Shown piece after piece: positions 46,189 to 55,026 of a stretch of DNA of 64,000 bases. The notes below the pieces were generated by a model, which was not told the origin of the DNA, did not search any database, and saw only the letters and a program-made list of their open reading frames with translations. The stretch lies in assembly GCA_026989655.1 (NCBI GenBank), contig JALSIX010000006.1, forward strand, positions 48,629 to 112,628, written 5' to 3'. The translations under genes were made by a program, and so were the position numbers. This stretch comes from Caldilineaceae bacterium (GTDB taxonomy: Bacteria; Chloroflexota; Anaerolineae; Caldilineales; Caldilineaceae). Position 1 is the stretch's first letter. Every line of letters begins with the position of its first letter.

Positions 46189-47519
46189 GGCTCTCCTTCC
46201 TGGGTGCGGGCGGTGAGCTGCTCGGCCCGGGCGCGGAACGGGGCCATCTCCACCACCCCATGGGTCAGGCGGGCCTCCTCCGCGGCGAAGGCCAACAGGT
46301 GGCTTTCCAGGGAGGTCCGGACATCGGTCAGGGGGGCGGTCTCCCCCCGCAGCACCTGGAGGAAGGCCCGGAAGGTCCCCCAGTCGCCCCCGCCGTGGCC
46401 CCCTCCCTGGGTCTGGGGAATGGGGATCGGCTGGGGCGTGCCCCCGTGGGGATGGAGGACGATCTCAGAGGGGTTGCCGAAGCGGGCGCGGAGGGTGGCC
46501 CGGGTGCCGTCGTAGCGCATGGAGCGGTGTTCCTCGTTGGAATGGCCGTGCATGACCAGCACCACCGAGGTCCCCCCTTCCAGCTCCATGGAGACCACCT
46601 GGTGGTCCACCACGTCGTTGTCGCAGCGGTAGACACAGCGGCCGTAGGGTCCGTCCTCGATGGCCCGTCGACGGCCCTCCCAGGTCAGGTCGTCGGTCAT
46701 GGTGATGAAGGGCCAGACCGGCGGCGCGGTCTCTCCCGGCTCCAGGGCGCGAGGACCGGGCAGCAGCCGGGCATCCAGGTAGATGCCGAGCGCGGAGAAG
46801 GGGCACTGGGCCTCGATGGGGCAGCCGTCGGTGCAGCGCTCCGGGATCTCGGGGCCCGCGTTCTCCGGCCGGAAGTGGATCAGGGAGCCCACGGAGGAGA
46901 GACGGACCACGGGCCGTTGCAGATTCCACACCAACAGGTCCAGGTCGTGGCAGCATTTGGCCAGGATCATGGGGCTGGAGAGCTCTGCCCGGCGCCAGTT
47001 TCCCCGGACGAAGCTGTGGGCCATGTGCCACCAGGCCACGTTCTCCCGGTGCTCCACGGTGACGATGTCCCCCAGCTCGCCCGAGGTGACGATCCGGTGG
47101 AGGGTCTGCCAGAAGGGGGTGTAGCGGAGCACATGGCAGATCTGGAGGATGCGGCCGGTGCGCTCCGCGGCCTGGACCAGGCGCACACAGCCTTCCAGGG
47201 TGTGGGCCATGGGCTTCTCCAGGAGGACGTGGTAGCCGGCCTCCAGCGCGGCCACGGTGGGCTCCACGTGGAGCTGGTCCTGGGTGGCGATGAGGATGCC
47301 GTCGGCCATCTGTCCTCGGCTCAACAGCTCCTCCCAGCTCTCGAAGCAGCGGTCGTCGTCCAGGTCGTGGGTCTCCGCGAACCGCTGCCGACGGATGGGA
47401 TCCGGCTCGGCCACGGCGACGAAGCGGACCTCCCCGGGGTGGGCCAGGGCATAGCTGCCGTACGCGTAGGCGCCTCGAGCGCCGGCACCGATCAGGGCCA
47501 AGGTCACGGGTCGGGTCAT
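46185..47519 (-). CDS. Gfo/Idh/MocA family oxidoreductase with cysteine-rich insert
   Basis: A 444-residue NAD(P)-dependent dehydrogenase. Rossmann start LALIGAGARGAYAYG, catalytic-Lys motif YHVLLEKPMAHT, and the ICHVLRYTPFW and KCCHDLDLLVWNL segments place it in the family. In the C-terminal domain an insert near residues 225-245 has three cysteines (RCTDGCPIEAQCPFSA) with two more later (YGRCVYRCDND), which could hold a metal or cluster; similar inserts exist in some relatives but the role is unknown. It is followed by the overlapping MaoC gene. Confidence 0.85.
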   Translation of the reverse strand: MTRPVTLALIGAGARGAYAYGSYALAHPGEVRFVAVAEPDPIRRQRFAETHDLDDDRCFESWEELLSRGQMADGILIATQDQLHVEPTVAALEAGYHVLLEKPMAHTLEGCVRLVQAAERTGRILQICHVLRYTPFWQTLHRIVTSGELGDIVTVEHRENVAWWHMAHSFVRGNWRRAELSSPMILAKCCHDLDLLVWNLQRPVVRLSSVGSLIHFRPENAGPEIPERCTDGCPIEAQCPFSALGIYLDARLLPGPRALEPGETAPPVWPFITMTDDLTWEGRRRAIEDGPYGRCVYRCDNDVVDHQVVSMELEGGTSVVLVMHGHSNEEHRSMRYDGTRATLRARFGNPSEIVLHPHGGTPQPIPIPQTQGGGHGGGDWGTFRAFLQVLRGETAPLTDVRTSLESHLLAFAAEEARLTHGVVEMAPFRARAEQLTARTQEGEP

Positions 47520-47802
47520 GGGGGTGTTCCTCCATGTGGGATGGGAAGGGGCGGCAGGCGCGACACGTGGGGCCGGTACAGGAGTCGGCGTCCCGTATCG
47601 GGGGGCGACTCCCCTCTTCAGCTCGGTCCTTCACGGCCGGGGGGTATCCGGACGTTGTCCCTCAAGCCGATGCATCCACGGGCGCCATGCCACGAGCAGG
47701 GGGGCGGGGGCGACCCGGTTCCCCCTGGCCGCACCCCTCGCGTCCTTCCAGGACCGATGAGGAGGGGGGTGCCCGGGTTGGGACGGCGCGAAGGGCAAAC
47801 AC
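47520..47802. other. Intergenic region without recognised gene
   Basis: Between the Gfo/Idh start and the tRNA-Lys terminator. It is GC-rich with G runs. No good ORF, promoter or RNA fold is supported here apart from the terminator that follows. Confidence 0.5.
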
Positions 47803-47832
47803 AGAAAAGGCCGATGGAAAGCCATCGGCCTT
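47803..47832 (-). terminator. Intrinsic terminator of tRNA-Lys
   Basis: On the minus strand AAGGCCGATGG and CCATCGGCCTT form a perfect 11-base stem with a four-base loop (hairpin 47807-47832), followed by TTTTCTGTG. It begins five bases after the tRNA. Confidence 0.9.
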
Positions 47833-47836
47833 CTGG

Positions 47837-47909
<73 letters not shown>

Positions 47910-47922
47910 CCTTGCCTCTCCA

Positions 47923-47951
47923 AGTATACCGCACCTGTTCCTTTCGGTCAA
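47923..47951 (-). promoter_or_regulatory. tRNA-Lys promoter
   Basis: Minus strand TTGACC (47946-47951), exact 17-base spacer, TATACT (47923-47928). Transcription should start a few bases before the tRNA 5' end, leaving a short leader for RNase P. Confidence 0.85.
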
Positions 47952-48041
47952 ATCGACGATGGATCTTTCGACCCCGATCTCGCCGTGCTCGCGGCCCACC
48001 CGGTCCGGGCGGTGTCCTCCTTCCCCCGGCGTCCTCGGTCT

Positions 48042-49688
48042 TCAGAGCTGGATCACCAGCCCCTGGTTGGGGGCCAGCGGCAGCTCGGCCAGGGACACAG
48101 GGCCCTGGGTGCGCATGTCCGTGGACACCCGAATGGTTCCCTGGGCCCCCAGGTGCCGGAAGTCCAGGAGATGCTCCGCCTGGCCGAAGTTCAGCACCAT
48201 CAGGAAGCGTCCTGTCCCGTGTTCCCGGAGGTAGGCGAACACCGATGCCGGGTGGGGGACGGCCTCCACGGCTCGGTAGCGTCCCCGGTGCAGGGCCGGC
48301 TCTGTCCGGCGCAGGCAAGCCAGGGCCTGGAAGAGGCGGAGCATGGAGGTGGGGTTCTGGGACTGGACCTCCACGTTGCGGCTGGGGAAGTCCGCCGCCA
48401 GGGGCAGCCAGGGTTCCACGTCGGGGGCACAGAAACCGGCGTGGGGGGAGTCGTCCCACTGCATGGGCGTACGGGCCGGGTCTCGTCCCACCAGGTGGGC
48501 GATCTCTGGCTGGTTCAGGGCCCGGGGGTCCTGCATCTGCGCCAAGGGGATGGGCACGTCCTCCATGCCCAGCTCGTCCCCGTAGTAGCAGGTGGGCGTG
48601 CCCCGCAGGGTGAGGAGGAGCATCTGGGCCACCCGGGCCTGGGCCTGTCCCAGGCGGCTGGCCACTCGACTTCGGTCATGGTTCCCCAGGACCCAGTTGG
48701 GCCAGGCTCCGGCGGGCAGGGCGGCCTCGTAGGTGTCCACCAGGCGGCGCACGGCCTGGGCCTGCCAGGGGGTGTCCAGCAGGTGGAAGTTGAAGGGCAG
48801 GTGGCACTCGTCTCCGTTCTCTCCGTAGTAGTTCACCAGATCGGGGATGGGCAGGTAGATCTCGCCGATCATCACCCGTTCCCGGCCGGTGTTCCGGGTG
48901 AACGCGTCCATCACCGCCCGCATCCGACGGATGATGGGGTGGACCTCGGGCCGGTTCTGGGTGTGGATGTGGAGGAGGCCTTGGTGGGGGTCCACCCCGT
49001 CCCAGTCCGGGTTGGGGGGCTCGTCCCGGAACTCCGGGTCCTTCATGAGGAGCCAGAGCACATCGACTCGGAAGCCGTCCACCCCCCTGGCCAGCCAGAA
49101 GCGCATGACGTCCAGCATGGCGGCCAGGACTTCTGGGTTGCGGTAGTTGAGTTCCGGCTGCTCTTTCAGGAACTGGTGCAGGTAGAACTGGCCCGTGGCC
49201 TCGTCGTAGGTCCAGGCGGGGCCGCCGAAGAAGCTGCGCCAGTTGTTGGGCGGGAGGGGGCGGTCCGGGCTGCTGCCCGGGGCCGGGTCTCGCCAGATGT
49301 ACCAGTCCCGTTTCGGGTTGTCCCGGCTGCTGCGGCTTTCCAGGAACCAGGGGTGCTGGTCCGAGGTGTGGTTGGGGACCAGGTCCAGGATGAGCTTCAG
49401 GCCCCGTTGGTGGCAGGCGGCCAGGAGCCGGTCGAAGTCCTCCAGGGTGCCGAAGATCGGGTCCACGTCGGTGTAGTCGGCCACATCGTAGCCGAAGTCC
49501 GCCATGGGAGAGGGGTAGATGGGGGAGAGCCAGATCGCCTCCACGCCCAGGGAGTGGACGTAGTCCAGCCGACGTTGGATGCCGGGCAGGTCGCCGACGC
49601 CGTCCCCGTCGGTATCCTGGAAGGAGCGAGGGTAGATCTGGTAGATCACGCCCTGTTGCCACCAGGGCCCACCGTGGTCTCGGCTCAC
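48042..49688 (-). CDS. GH13 alpha-glucosidase
   Basis: A 548-residue alpha-amylase-family enzyme, probably alpha-glucosidase or oligo-1,6-glucosidase acting on short alpha-glucans. The four conserved regions are visible: LDLVPNHTS (I), GFRVDVLWLL with the nucleophile Asp (II), the acid/base Glu in GEIYLP (III) and NHDRSR (IV). The N-terminus WWQQGVIYQIYPRSFQDTDGDGVGDL is the usual GH13 start and there is no signal peptide, so it is intracellular. The start is GTG 49688 in a GTGA overlap with the end of proS. Confidence 0.92.
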   Translation of the reverse strand: MSRDHGGPWWQQGVIYQIYPRSFQDTDGDGVGDLPGIQRRLDYVHSLGVEAIWLSPIYPSPMADFGYDVADYTDVDPIFGTLEDFDRLLAACHQRGLKLILDLVPNHTSDQHPWFLESRSSRDNPKRDWYIWRDPAPGSSPDRPLPPNNWRSFFGGPAWTYDEATGQFYLHQFLKEQPELNYRNPEVLAAMLDVMRFWLARGVDGFRVDVLWLLMKDPEFRDEPPNPDWDGVDPHQGLLHIHTQNRPEVHPIIRRMRAVMDAFTRNTGRERVMIGEIYLPIPDLVNYYGENGDECHLPFNFHLLDTPWQAQAVRRLVDTYEAALPAGAWPNWVLGNHDRSRVASRLGQAQARVAQMLLLTLRGTPTCYYGDELGMEDVPIPLAQMQDPRALNQPEIAHLVGRDPARTPMQWDDSPHAGFCAPDVEPWLPLAADFPSRNVEVQSQNPTSMLRLFQALACLRRTEPALHRGRYRAVEAVPHPASVFAYLREHGTGRFLMVLNFGQAEHLLDFRHLGAQGTIRVSTDMRTQGPVSLAELPLAPNQGLVIQL

Positions 49689-51460
49689 AGGGTCTCCTCC
49701 TTCAACATGGCCCGCAGGCGGGCCCATTCCTGGTCCAGGACGGCCCGCACCCCCTGGATCACCCGGTCTACCGGCACCTCCTGGGTCTCGCCGGTGCGTC
49801 GGTTGCGCAGCTCCACCACGCCCCGTTCCAGGCCTCGGCCGCCCACGGTCAGCCGGACGGGGAGGCCGATGAGGTCTGCGTCGTTGAACTTGACCCCGGC
49901 CCGCTCGTCCCGGTCGTCGTAGAGGGTCTCGATGCCGGCCTGGGTGAGCTCGAAGTAGATCCGGTCCGCGGCCTCCACCACCTGGTGGGCCTTGGCCGTG
50001 CCCAGGCCCACCAGATAGACGTGGTAGGGTGCGATGCTCACCGGCCAGATGATGCCGTGGGGGTCGTGGTTCAGCTCGATGACGCTGGCCATGAGCCGTC
50101 CACTGCCGATGCCGTAGCACCCCATGACGATGGGTCGGATCTGGCCGTCCTCGTCCTGGAAGGTGGCGCCCATGGCCTCGCTGTACTTGGTGCCCAGCTT
50201 GAAGATGTTGCCCACCTCCACGCCCCGCTCCGCGCGCAGGGGGGATTCGCAGACCGGGCACGCGTGGCCCGGGGCCGCGGCCACGATGTCCGCCACCCGG
50301 TCCGCGGTGAAGTCTCGGCCGTAGTTCACGTTCCGGTAGTGGGTGTCGGGCTTGTTCGCGCCGGCCACCAGGTTGGGGCTGCGGGGGATCAGGTCGTCCA
50401 CCACCACCAGGACATTCTCTCGCCGGATGCCGATGGGGGAGCCGTAGCCGGGTTCCGCGCCGATGGCCCGGATCTCGTCCGGGTGGGCCGGGCGCAGGCG
50501 ACGGGCCTTGATGGCGTTGGCCAGCTTGGTCTCGTTCAGGTCCATGTCTCCCCGCACCACCGCGAAGACGAAGCGCTCCTGGGTGGAGCCGTCCTCCGCC
50601 TGGATCTCCGCCACCAGGAAGATGGCCTTGGCGGTCCTGCTCTCGGGGACGCCCAGGAACGCGGCCAGGCCGGCGATGGTGTCCACCCCGGGGGTGGCCA
50701 CCTCTTCCAGGGGGAGGGGCGCCTCGTCGGGTGGGGTGGGCTTCAGGAAGGTGGCCACCTGGCGGTTGGCCCTGTAGCCGCAGCGGTCGCAGAGGATGAT
50801 GGTGTCCTCGCCCACGGGGGTGAGGGCCATGAACTCGTGGGCCATGGTGCCGCCCATCATGCCCACATCGCTCTCCACCGCGATGGCGTCCAGGCCGCAG
50901 CGGCGGAAGACGTTGAAGTAGGCCTGGTAGACCTTGGGGTAGTAGGCGTCCAGGTCCTCGAAGGAGGCGTGGAAGGAGTAGCCGTCCTTCATGGTGAACT
51001 CCCGGACCCGGATCAGGCCGCCTCGGGGTCGGGGCTCGTCCCGGAACTTGGTCTGGATCTGGTAGAGCATGAAGGGGAGCTGCCGGTAGCTGTCCACCAT
51101 CTGGGCGGCCAGGTCGGTGATGACCTCCTCATGGGTCATGCCCAGGCAGTAGTCCCGACCGTTCCGGTCCTTGAACCGGGCCATGTCGTCGCCGATCTCG
51201 TACCAACGGCCGCTGCGCTTCCAGAGCTCCGCGGGGTGGACGATGGGCATGGTGATCTCCTGGCCGCCGATGGCGTCCATCTCCTCCCGCATGATCTGTT
51301 CGATCTTGTGCTTGACCCGCTGTCCCAGGGGAAGGAACTCGAAGATGCCCGCGGCCACCTGGCGGACCATGCCCGCGCGGAGCAGGAGCTTGTGGCTGGG
51401 GATCTCGGCCTCGGCCGGATCCTCTCGCAGGGTGCGGATGAAGAGCTTCGACATGCGCAT
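49685..51460 (-). CDS. proS: Proline-tRNA ligase, bacterial type
   Basis: Charges tRNA-Pro with proline. 591 residues of the long bacterial form: class II motif 1 and 2 (TKFRDEPRPRGGLIRVREF), an inserted YbaK-like editing domain (about residues 230-400, AFLGVPESRTAKAIFLV), motif 3 (GCYGIGSGRLMASVIE) and the anticodon-binding C-terminal domain (VYLVGLGTAK). ATG 51460 and ATG 51454 are both possible; SKLFIRTLRE is the usual N-terminus. The GTG of the GH13 gene overlaps its stop. Confidence 0.96.
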   Translation of the reverse strand: MRMSKLFIRTLREDPAEAEIPSHKLLLRAGMVRQVAAGIFEFLPLGQRVKHKIEQIMREEMDAIGGQEITMPIVHPAELWKRSGRWYEIGDDMARFKDRNGRDYCLGMTHEEVITDLAAQMVDSYRQLPFMLYQIQTKFRDEPRPRGGLIRVREFTMKDGYSFHASFEDLDAYYPKVYQAYFNVFRRCGLDAIAVESDVGMMGGTMAHEFMALTPVGEDTIILCDRCGYRANRQVATFLKPTPPDEAPLPLEEVATPGVDTIAGLAAFLGVPESRTAKAIFLVAEIQAEDGSTQERFVFAVVRGDMDLNETKLANAIKARRLRPAHPDEIRAIGAEPGYGSPIGIRRENVLVVVDDLIPRSPNLVAGANKPDTHYRNVNYGRDFTADRVADIVAAAPGHACPVCESPLRAERGVEVGNIFKLGTKYSEAMGATFQDEDGQIRPIVMGCYGIGSGRLMASVIELNHDPHGIIWPVSIAPYHVYLVGLGTAKAHQVVEAADRIYFELTQAGIETLYDDRDERAGVKFNDADLIGLPVRLTVGGRGLERGVVELRNRRTGETQEVPVDRVIQGVRAVLDQEWARLRAMLKEETL

Positions 51461-51574
51461 GGCAGCAGACTCCGTTGAAGATGGGAACGAGGGGGCGAGG
51501 GGCCCAGAGGCGCCGCAGCCAGGGTGGCCGCGGCCAAGGGCCTGGACATGCAGGGGCGGTCCCGGTCCCTGTCC

Positions 51575-51994
51575 TCAGGGCTGGCTTTCCGCGGAGGCAC
51601 GGATCTCGTAGTCGTGGGTGATGGTCGCGACGCCGGACAGGGTGGCGTGGGCCCCGCAGTACTTCTCCACGCTGAGGCGGATGGCCCGCTCCACCCGCTT
51701 GGCGTCCAGGCCGTCCCCGGTGACGATGTAGTGCATGTGGATCTGTCGCCAGGGCCGAGGCCACTCCTCGGCCCGTTCACCGCTCACCTGGACCTCCACG
51801 TCCACCACGGGCTGGCGCTGTTTCCGCAGGATGGTCACCACATCCACCAGACTGCAGCCGCCCAGGCCCAACAGGAGCATCTGCATGGGGCTGATGCCGG
51901 GACCGTCTCCGCTGCTGATGACCGTGCCCCGGCCGTTGGCATCGATCCCGATGAAGGTGCTGTCCTCCACCCATTTGACCCGCGCCGTGCTCAT
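51575..51994 (-). CDS. OsmC/Ohr family protein
   Basis: A 139-residue protein with the redox-active cysteines of OsmC-type peroxidases: GLGGCSLVDVVTILRKQR and EKYCGAHATL. These reduce organic hydroperoxides with thiol help. The charged strand-rich N-terminus (VKWVEDSTFIGIDANGRG) fits the YhfA subgroup of OsmC-like proteins, which have less certain function. The ATG at 51994 has a GGAG site ten bases upstream. It lies upstream of proS on the same strand. Confidence 0.88.
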   Translation of the reverse strand: MSTARVKWVEDSTFIGIDANGRGTVISSGDGPGISPMQMLLLGLGGCSLVDVVTILRKQRQPVVDVEVQVSGERAEEWPRPWRQIHMHYIVTGDGLDAKRVERAIRLSVEKYCGAHATLSGVATITHDYEIRASAESQP

Positions 51995-52130
51995 GGGAAT
52001 CCGCTCCGAAGGCTGGTGAGGACGGGGACGAGAGCCGCGTCTGGGATGTGGGAGATGGGCTCCTCGGGACCGACTCGTCCCCTCTGCAGGCATCCCGGGC
52101 GTCCGACCCCAGGGGGCTCTCGACCGTCCT

Positions 52131-52164
52131 TTGGGTATTTGCCGGCACTTCAAGTATACTGAAG
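52131..52164 (+). promoter_or_regulatory. Promoter with overlapping inverted repeat for the acyl-CoA ligase
   Basis: TTGGGT (52131-52136), 18-base spacer, TATACT (52155-52160). CTTCA (52148-52152) and TGAAG (52160-52164) frame the -10 as an inverted repeat, suited to a fatty-acid-responsive repressor (inference). The leader is about 140 bases and has no ORF. Confidence 0.6.
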
Positions 52165-52305
52165 CACACCGGTGGCAGGATTTCTATCTTACCACCACCT
52201 CGAGTCGGATCGAAAATCCCATCCCGCGGATGGGCCTGATTTCCCAGCGGGCCATACCCTCCCCACCGGAATCGCGGCCGAGAGAACCCAAAAGGAGATG
52301 GAGCC

Positions 52306-54075
52306 ATGGCAGGTGAGAAACAGGGGTACCAGGACAGGCCTTGGTTGCAGCACTACGAGCCCGGGGTGCCTCCCCAGATCCAGTACAACGGGGAGTTGCT
52401 CCACGAGCTGCTGGACGCGGCCGCGGAGCGGTACCCGAACCACATCGCGGTGCGTTTCCTGCTCAAGTACCTTCCCCTGGGCATCGCCATCCAGTCTCGC
52501 CTGACCTATCGGGAGCTGGGGGAGGCGACCCAACGCTTCGCCACCGCCCTGCGCAATCTGGGCCTGCAACCCGGAGACCGGGTGGCCATCATGCTGCCCA
52601 ACAGCCCCCAACAGGTCATCGCCTTCTTCGGCGCGCTGCGGGCCGGCTGCACGGTGGTGAACACGAACCCCATCTACACCTCCCGAGAGCTGGAGCACCA
52701 GCTCCAGGACAGCGGTGCGGCGGCCATCGTGCTCCTCAGCCCCCTGACCCAGCGGTTGGCCCCCATCCGGGAGCGGGTGGATGTCCGGCATGTCATCGTC
52801 ACCGACATCCCGGATCCCCTGGGCTTCCCCTTCAAGCGGCTGGTGGAGAAACAGGTTCGGGCCAGCGGCACCATGATCGACGTCCCCCCACAGCCGGGGC
52901 TCCACCGGTTCTACGACCTGCTCCGGGCCAGCCCGCCCCAGCCCCCGGCAGTGGACGTGGGCCCCGAGGACGTGGTCCTCTTCCAGTACACCGGGGGCAC
53001 CACGGGTGTGCCCAAGGCGGCCATGCTGACCCACAAGAACCTGGTGTGCAACGTCCGCCAGTTGGAGGCGTGGATGCCCGATCTGGAGTACGGGGGCGAG
53101 AAGACTCTGGGAGCCATCCCCTTCTTCCACGTCTACGGCATGACGGTGGCCATGCTCTTCGCCCTGGCCACGGGCAGCGAGCTCATCGTCATCCCGGATC
53201 CCCGGCAGACAGAGCATGTGCTGGAGGTGATCCACCGGGAGAAGGTGACCCTCTATCCGGGCATCCCCACCATGTACACCGCCATCGTGAACCATCCTCG
53301 GGTCCAGGAGTACGACCTGCGTTCGGTGAAGGCCTGCCTCTCCGGCGGCATGGCCCTGCCCGTGGAGATCCAGCGCCAGTTCGAGCAGATCACCGGCGGC
53401 AAGCTGGTGGAGGGCTACGGCCTCACCGAGACCTCACCGGTGGTGTGCGCGAACCCCATCAACGGCCTGCGCAAGGAGGGCAGCATCGGCCTGCCCCTGC
53501 CCTCCACCGAGGTGGCCGTGGTGAAGCTGGAGCCGGATGCCGAGGGGGTGTACGAGGCCGTGCCCCCAGGCCAGGAGGGCGAGCTGGTGGTTCGCGGTCC
53601 CCAGGTCATGAAGGGCTACTGGGGTCGCCCGGACGAGACCGCCCAGACCATCGACCCCGAGGGCTGGCTCCACACCGGGGATATCGCCAGGATGGACGAG
53701 GACGGCTTCTTCTACATCGTGGATCGGAAGAAGGACCTGATCATCGCCAGCGGCTACAACATCGTGCCCCGGGAGGTGGAGGAGGTCCTCTATCAACACC
53801 CGAAGGTCCAGGAGGCCGTGGTCGCGGGCGTGCCGGATCCTCGGCGGGGAGAGACCGTCAAGGCCTACATCGTCCTCAAGGAAGGGGTGACGGCCACGGT
53901 GGAGGAGATCGTGGCCTTCTGCCGGGAGAACCTGGCCCCGTACAAGGTCCCCCGGATGGTGGAGTTCCGCAGCGAGCTGCCCAAGAGCCAGGTGGGCAAG
54001 ATCCTGCGCCGGGTCCTGGTGGAGGAGGAGAAGGAGAAGCTGGCCCAACAACAGGATGAGACAGGGCAGGGTTGA
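52306..54075 (+). CDS. fadD: Long-chain fatty acid-CoA ligase
   Basis: Activates fatty acids to acyl-CoA with ATP via an acyl-adenylate. 589 residues of the ANL superfamily: P-loop YTGGTTGVPKAAMLTHKN, YGLTETSPVV, the GWLHTGDIARMDEDGFFYIVDRKKDLI hinge and the C-terminal catalytic Lys in LPKSQVGKILRR. A strong AAGGAGATGG site precedes ATG 52306. purine nucleoside phosphorylase follows after three bases. With aceBA and sucCD it supports growth on fatty acids. Confidence 0.92.
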   Translation: MAGEKQGYQDRPWLQHYEPGVPPQIQYNGELLHELLDAAAERYPNHIAVRFLLKYLPLGIAIQSRLTYRELGEATQRFATALRNLGLQPGDRVAIMLPNSPQQVIAFFGALRAGCTVVNTNPIYTSRELEHQLQDSGAAAIVLLSPLTQRLAPIRERVDVRHVIVTDIPDPLGFPFKRLVEKQVRASGTMIDVPPQPGLHRFYDLLRASPPQPPAVDVGPEDVVLFQYTGGTTGVPKAAMLTHKNLVCNVRQLEAWMPDLEYGGEKTLGAIPFFHVYGMTVAMLFALATGSELIVIPDPRQTEHVLEVIHREKVTLYPGIPTMYTAIVNHPRVQEYDLRSVKACLSGGMALPVEIQRQFEQITGGKLVEGYGLTETSPVVCANPINGLRKEGSIGLPLPSTEVAVVKLEPDAEGVYEAVPPGQEGELVVRGPQVMKGYWGRPDETAQTIDPEGWLHTGDIARMDEDGFFYIVDRKKDLIIASGYNIVPREVEEVLYQHPKVQEAVVAGVPDPRRGETVKAYIVLKEGVTATVEEIVAFCRENLAPYKVPRMVEFRSELPKSQVGKILRRVLVEEEKEKLAQQQDETGQG

Positions 54076-54078
54076 GCC

Positions 54079-54975
54079 ATGGCCGCCGAGATGACCCCGC
54101 CGTTCACGTGGGCGGACTACCAGGAGGCTGCGGCCGCCATCCAGGCCCACACGGAGCTGCGTCCCCGGGTGGGCCTGGTGCTGGGCAGCGGCCTGGGCGC
54201 TCTGGCCGACCGGATCCAGGATTCGGTGGCCATCCCCTACGACCGGATCCCCCATTTCCCCTGCAGCACCGTCCACGGCCACGCCGGGCGCCTGGTCCTG
54301 GGGACCCTGAGCGGACAGCCTGTCTGTGCCATGCAGGGCCGCTTCCACTTCTACGAGGGCTACACCCCGCAACAGGTGACCCTGCCCGTGCGGGTCATGC
54401 GCCTCCTGGGGGTGGAGACCCTGATCCTCACCAACGCGGCCGGCGGCATCAACCCGGGCTACCAGGTGGGCGACCTGATGATCATTGTGGACCACCTGAG
54501 CCTGGTGGCCATGGCCGGGCACAACCCCCTGCGGGGCCCCAACCTGGACGAGTTCGGCCCCCGGTTCCCCTCCATGACCCATGTCTACAGCCCCCAGCTC
54601 CGCCGCCTGGCCCTCCGGGTGGCCCGGGCCCAGGGGCTGGAGCTGCGCCAGGGCATCTATGCCTGGGTCGCGGGCCCGAACTTCGAGACCCCCGCGGAGG
54701 TTCGGCTGTTGCGCCAGCTCGGCGCGGACGCGGTGGGCATGAGCACCGTCCCCGAGGCCATGGTGGCCCGCCATGCCGGCATCCACGTGTTGGGCATCAG
54801 CACCATCACCAACATGGCCGTGGACGAGCTGGACGTCCGCACAGAGCCCAGCCACGAGGAGGTGTTGGAGACCGGGCGCCAGGTCCTTCCCCGGCTGTCC
54901 CAGCTCCTCCTGGGCATCCTGGAACAGCTCTACCAGCCCGACCCCACAGGGCCGGATACCACCTCGGGCCCATGA
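54079..54975 (+). CDS. punA: Purine nucleoside phosphorylase, type I
   Basis: Phosphorolysis of inosine/guanosine-type nucleosides in purine salvage. 298 residues, the trimeric PNP class: GLVLGSGLGALAD (phosphate loop), VHGHAGRLVLG, MQGRFHFYEGYTPQQVTLPVRVM, TNAAGGIN and GPNFETPAEVRLL. The DHLSLVAMAGHNPLRGPN loop is a few residues longer than the usual DHINLTGxNPLxGPN. The gene begins three bases after the ligase stop and is transcribed with it. Confidence 0.93.
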   Translation: MAAEMTPPFTWADYQEAAAAIQAHTELRPRVGLVLGSGLGALADRIQDSVAIPYDRIPHFPCSTVHGHAGRLVLGTLSGQPVCAMQGRFHFYEGYTPQQVTLPVRVMRLLGVETLILTNAAGGINPGYQVGDLMIIVDHLSLVAMAGHNPLRGPNLDEFGPRFPSMTHVYSPQLRRLALRVARAQGLELRQGIYAWVAGPNFETPAEVRLLRQLGADAVGMSTVPEAMVARHAGIHVLGISTITNMAVDELDVRTEPSHEEVLETGRQVLPRLSQLLLGILEQLYQPDPTGPDTTSGP

Positions 54976-55005
54976 CCACAGCAGGGGGCCGGCCCCATCT
55001 TCCCA

Positions 55006-55024
55006 GGACCCCCTGCCGGGGTCT
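55006..55024. terminator. Small hairpin between convergent pnp and GNAT genes
   Basis: GACCCC (55007-55012) and GGGGTC (55018-55023) with loop CTGCC. It sits in the 51-base gap between the two stops. It has no T run, so it is a weak terminator at most. Confidence 0.4.
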
Positions 55025-55026
55025 CC

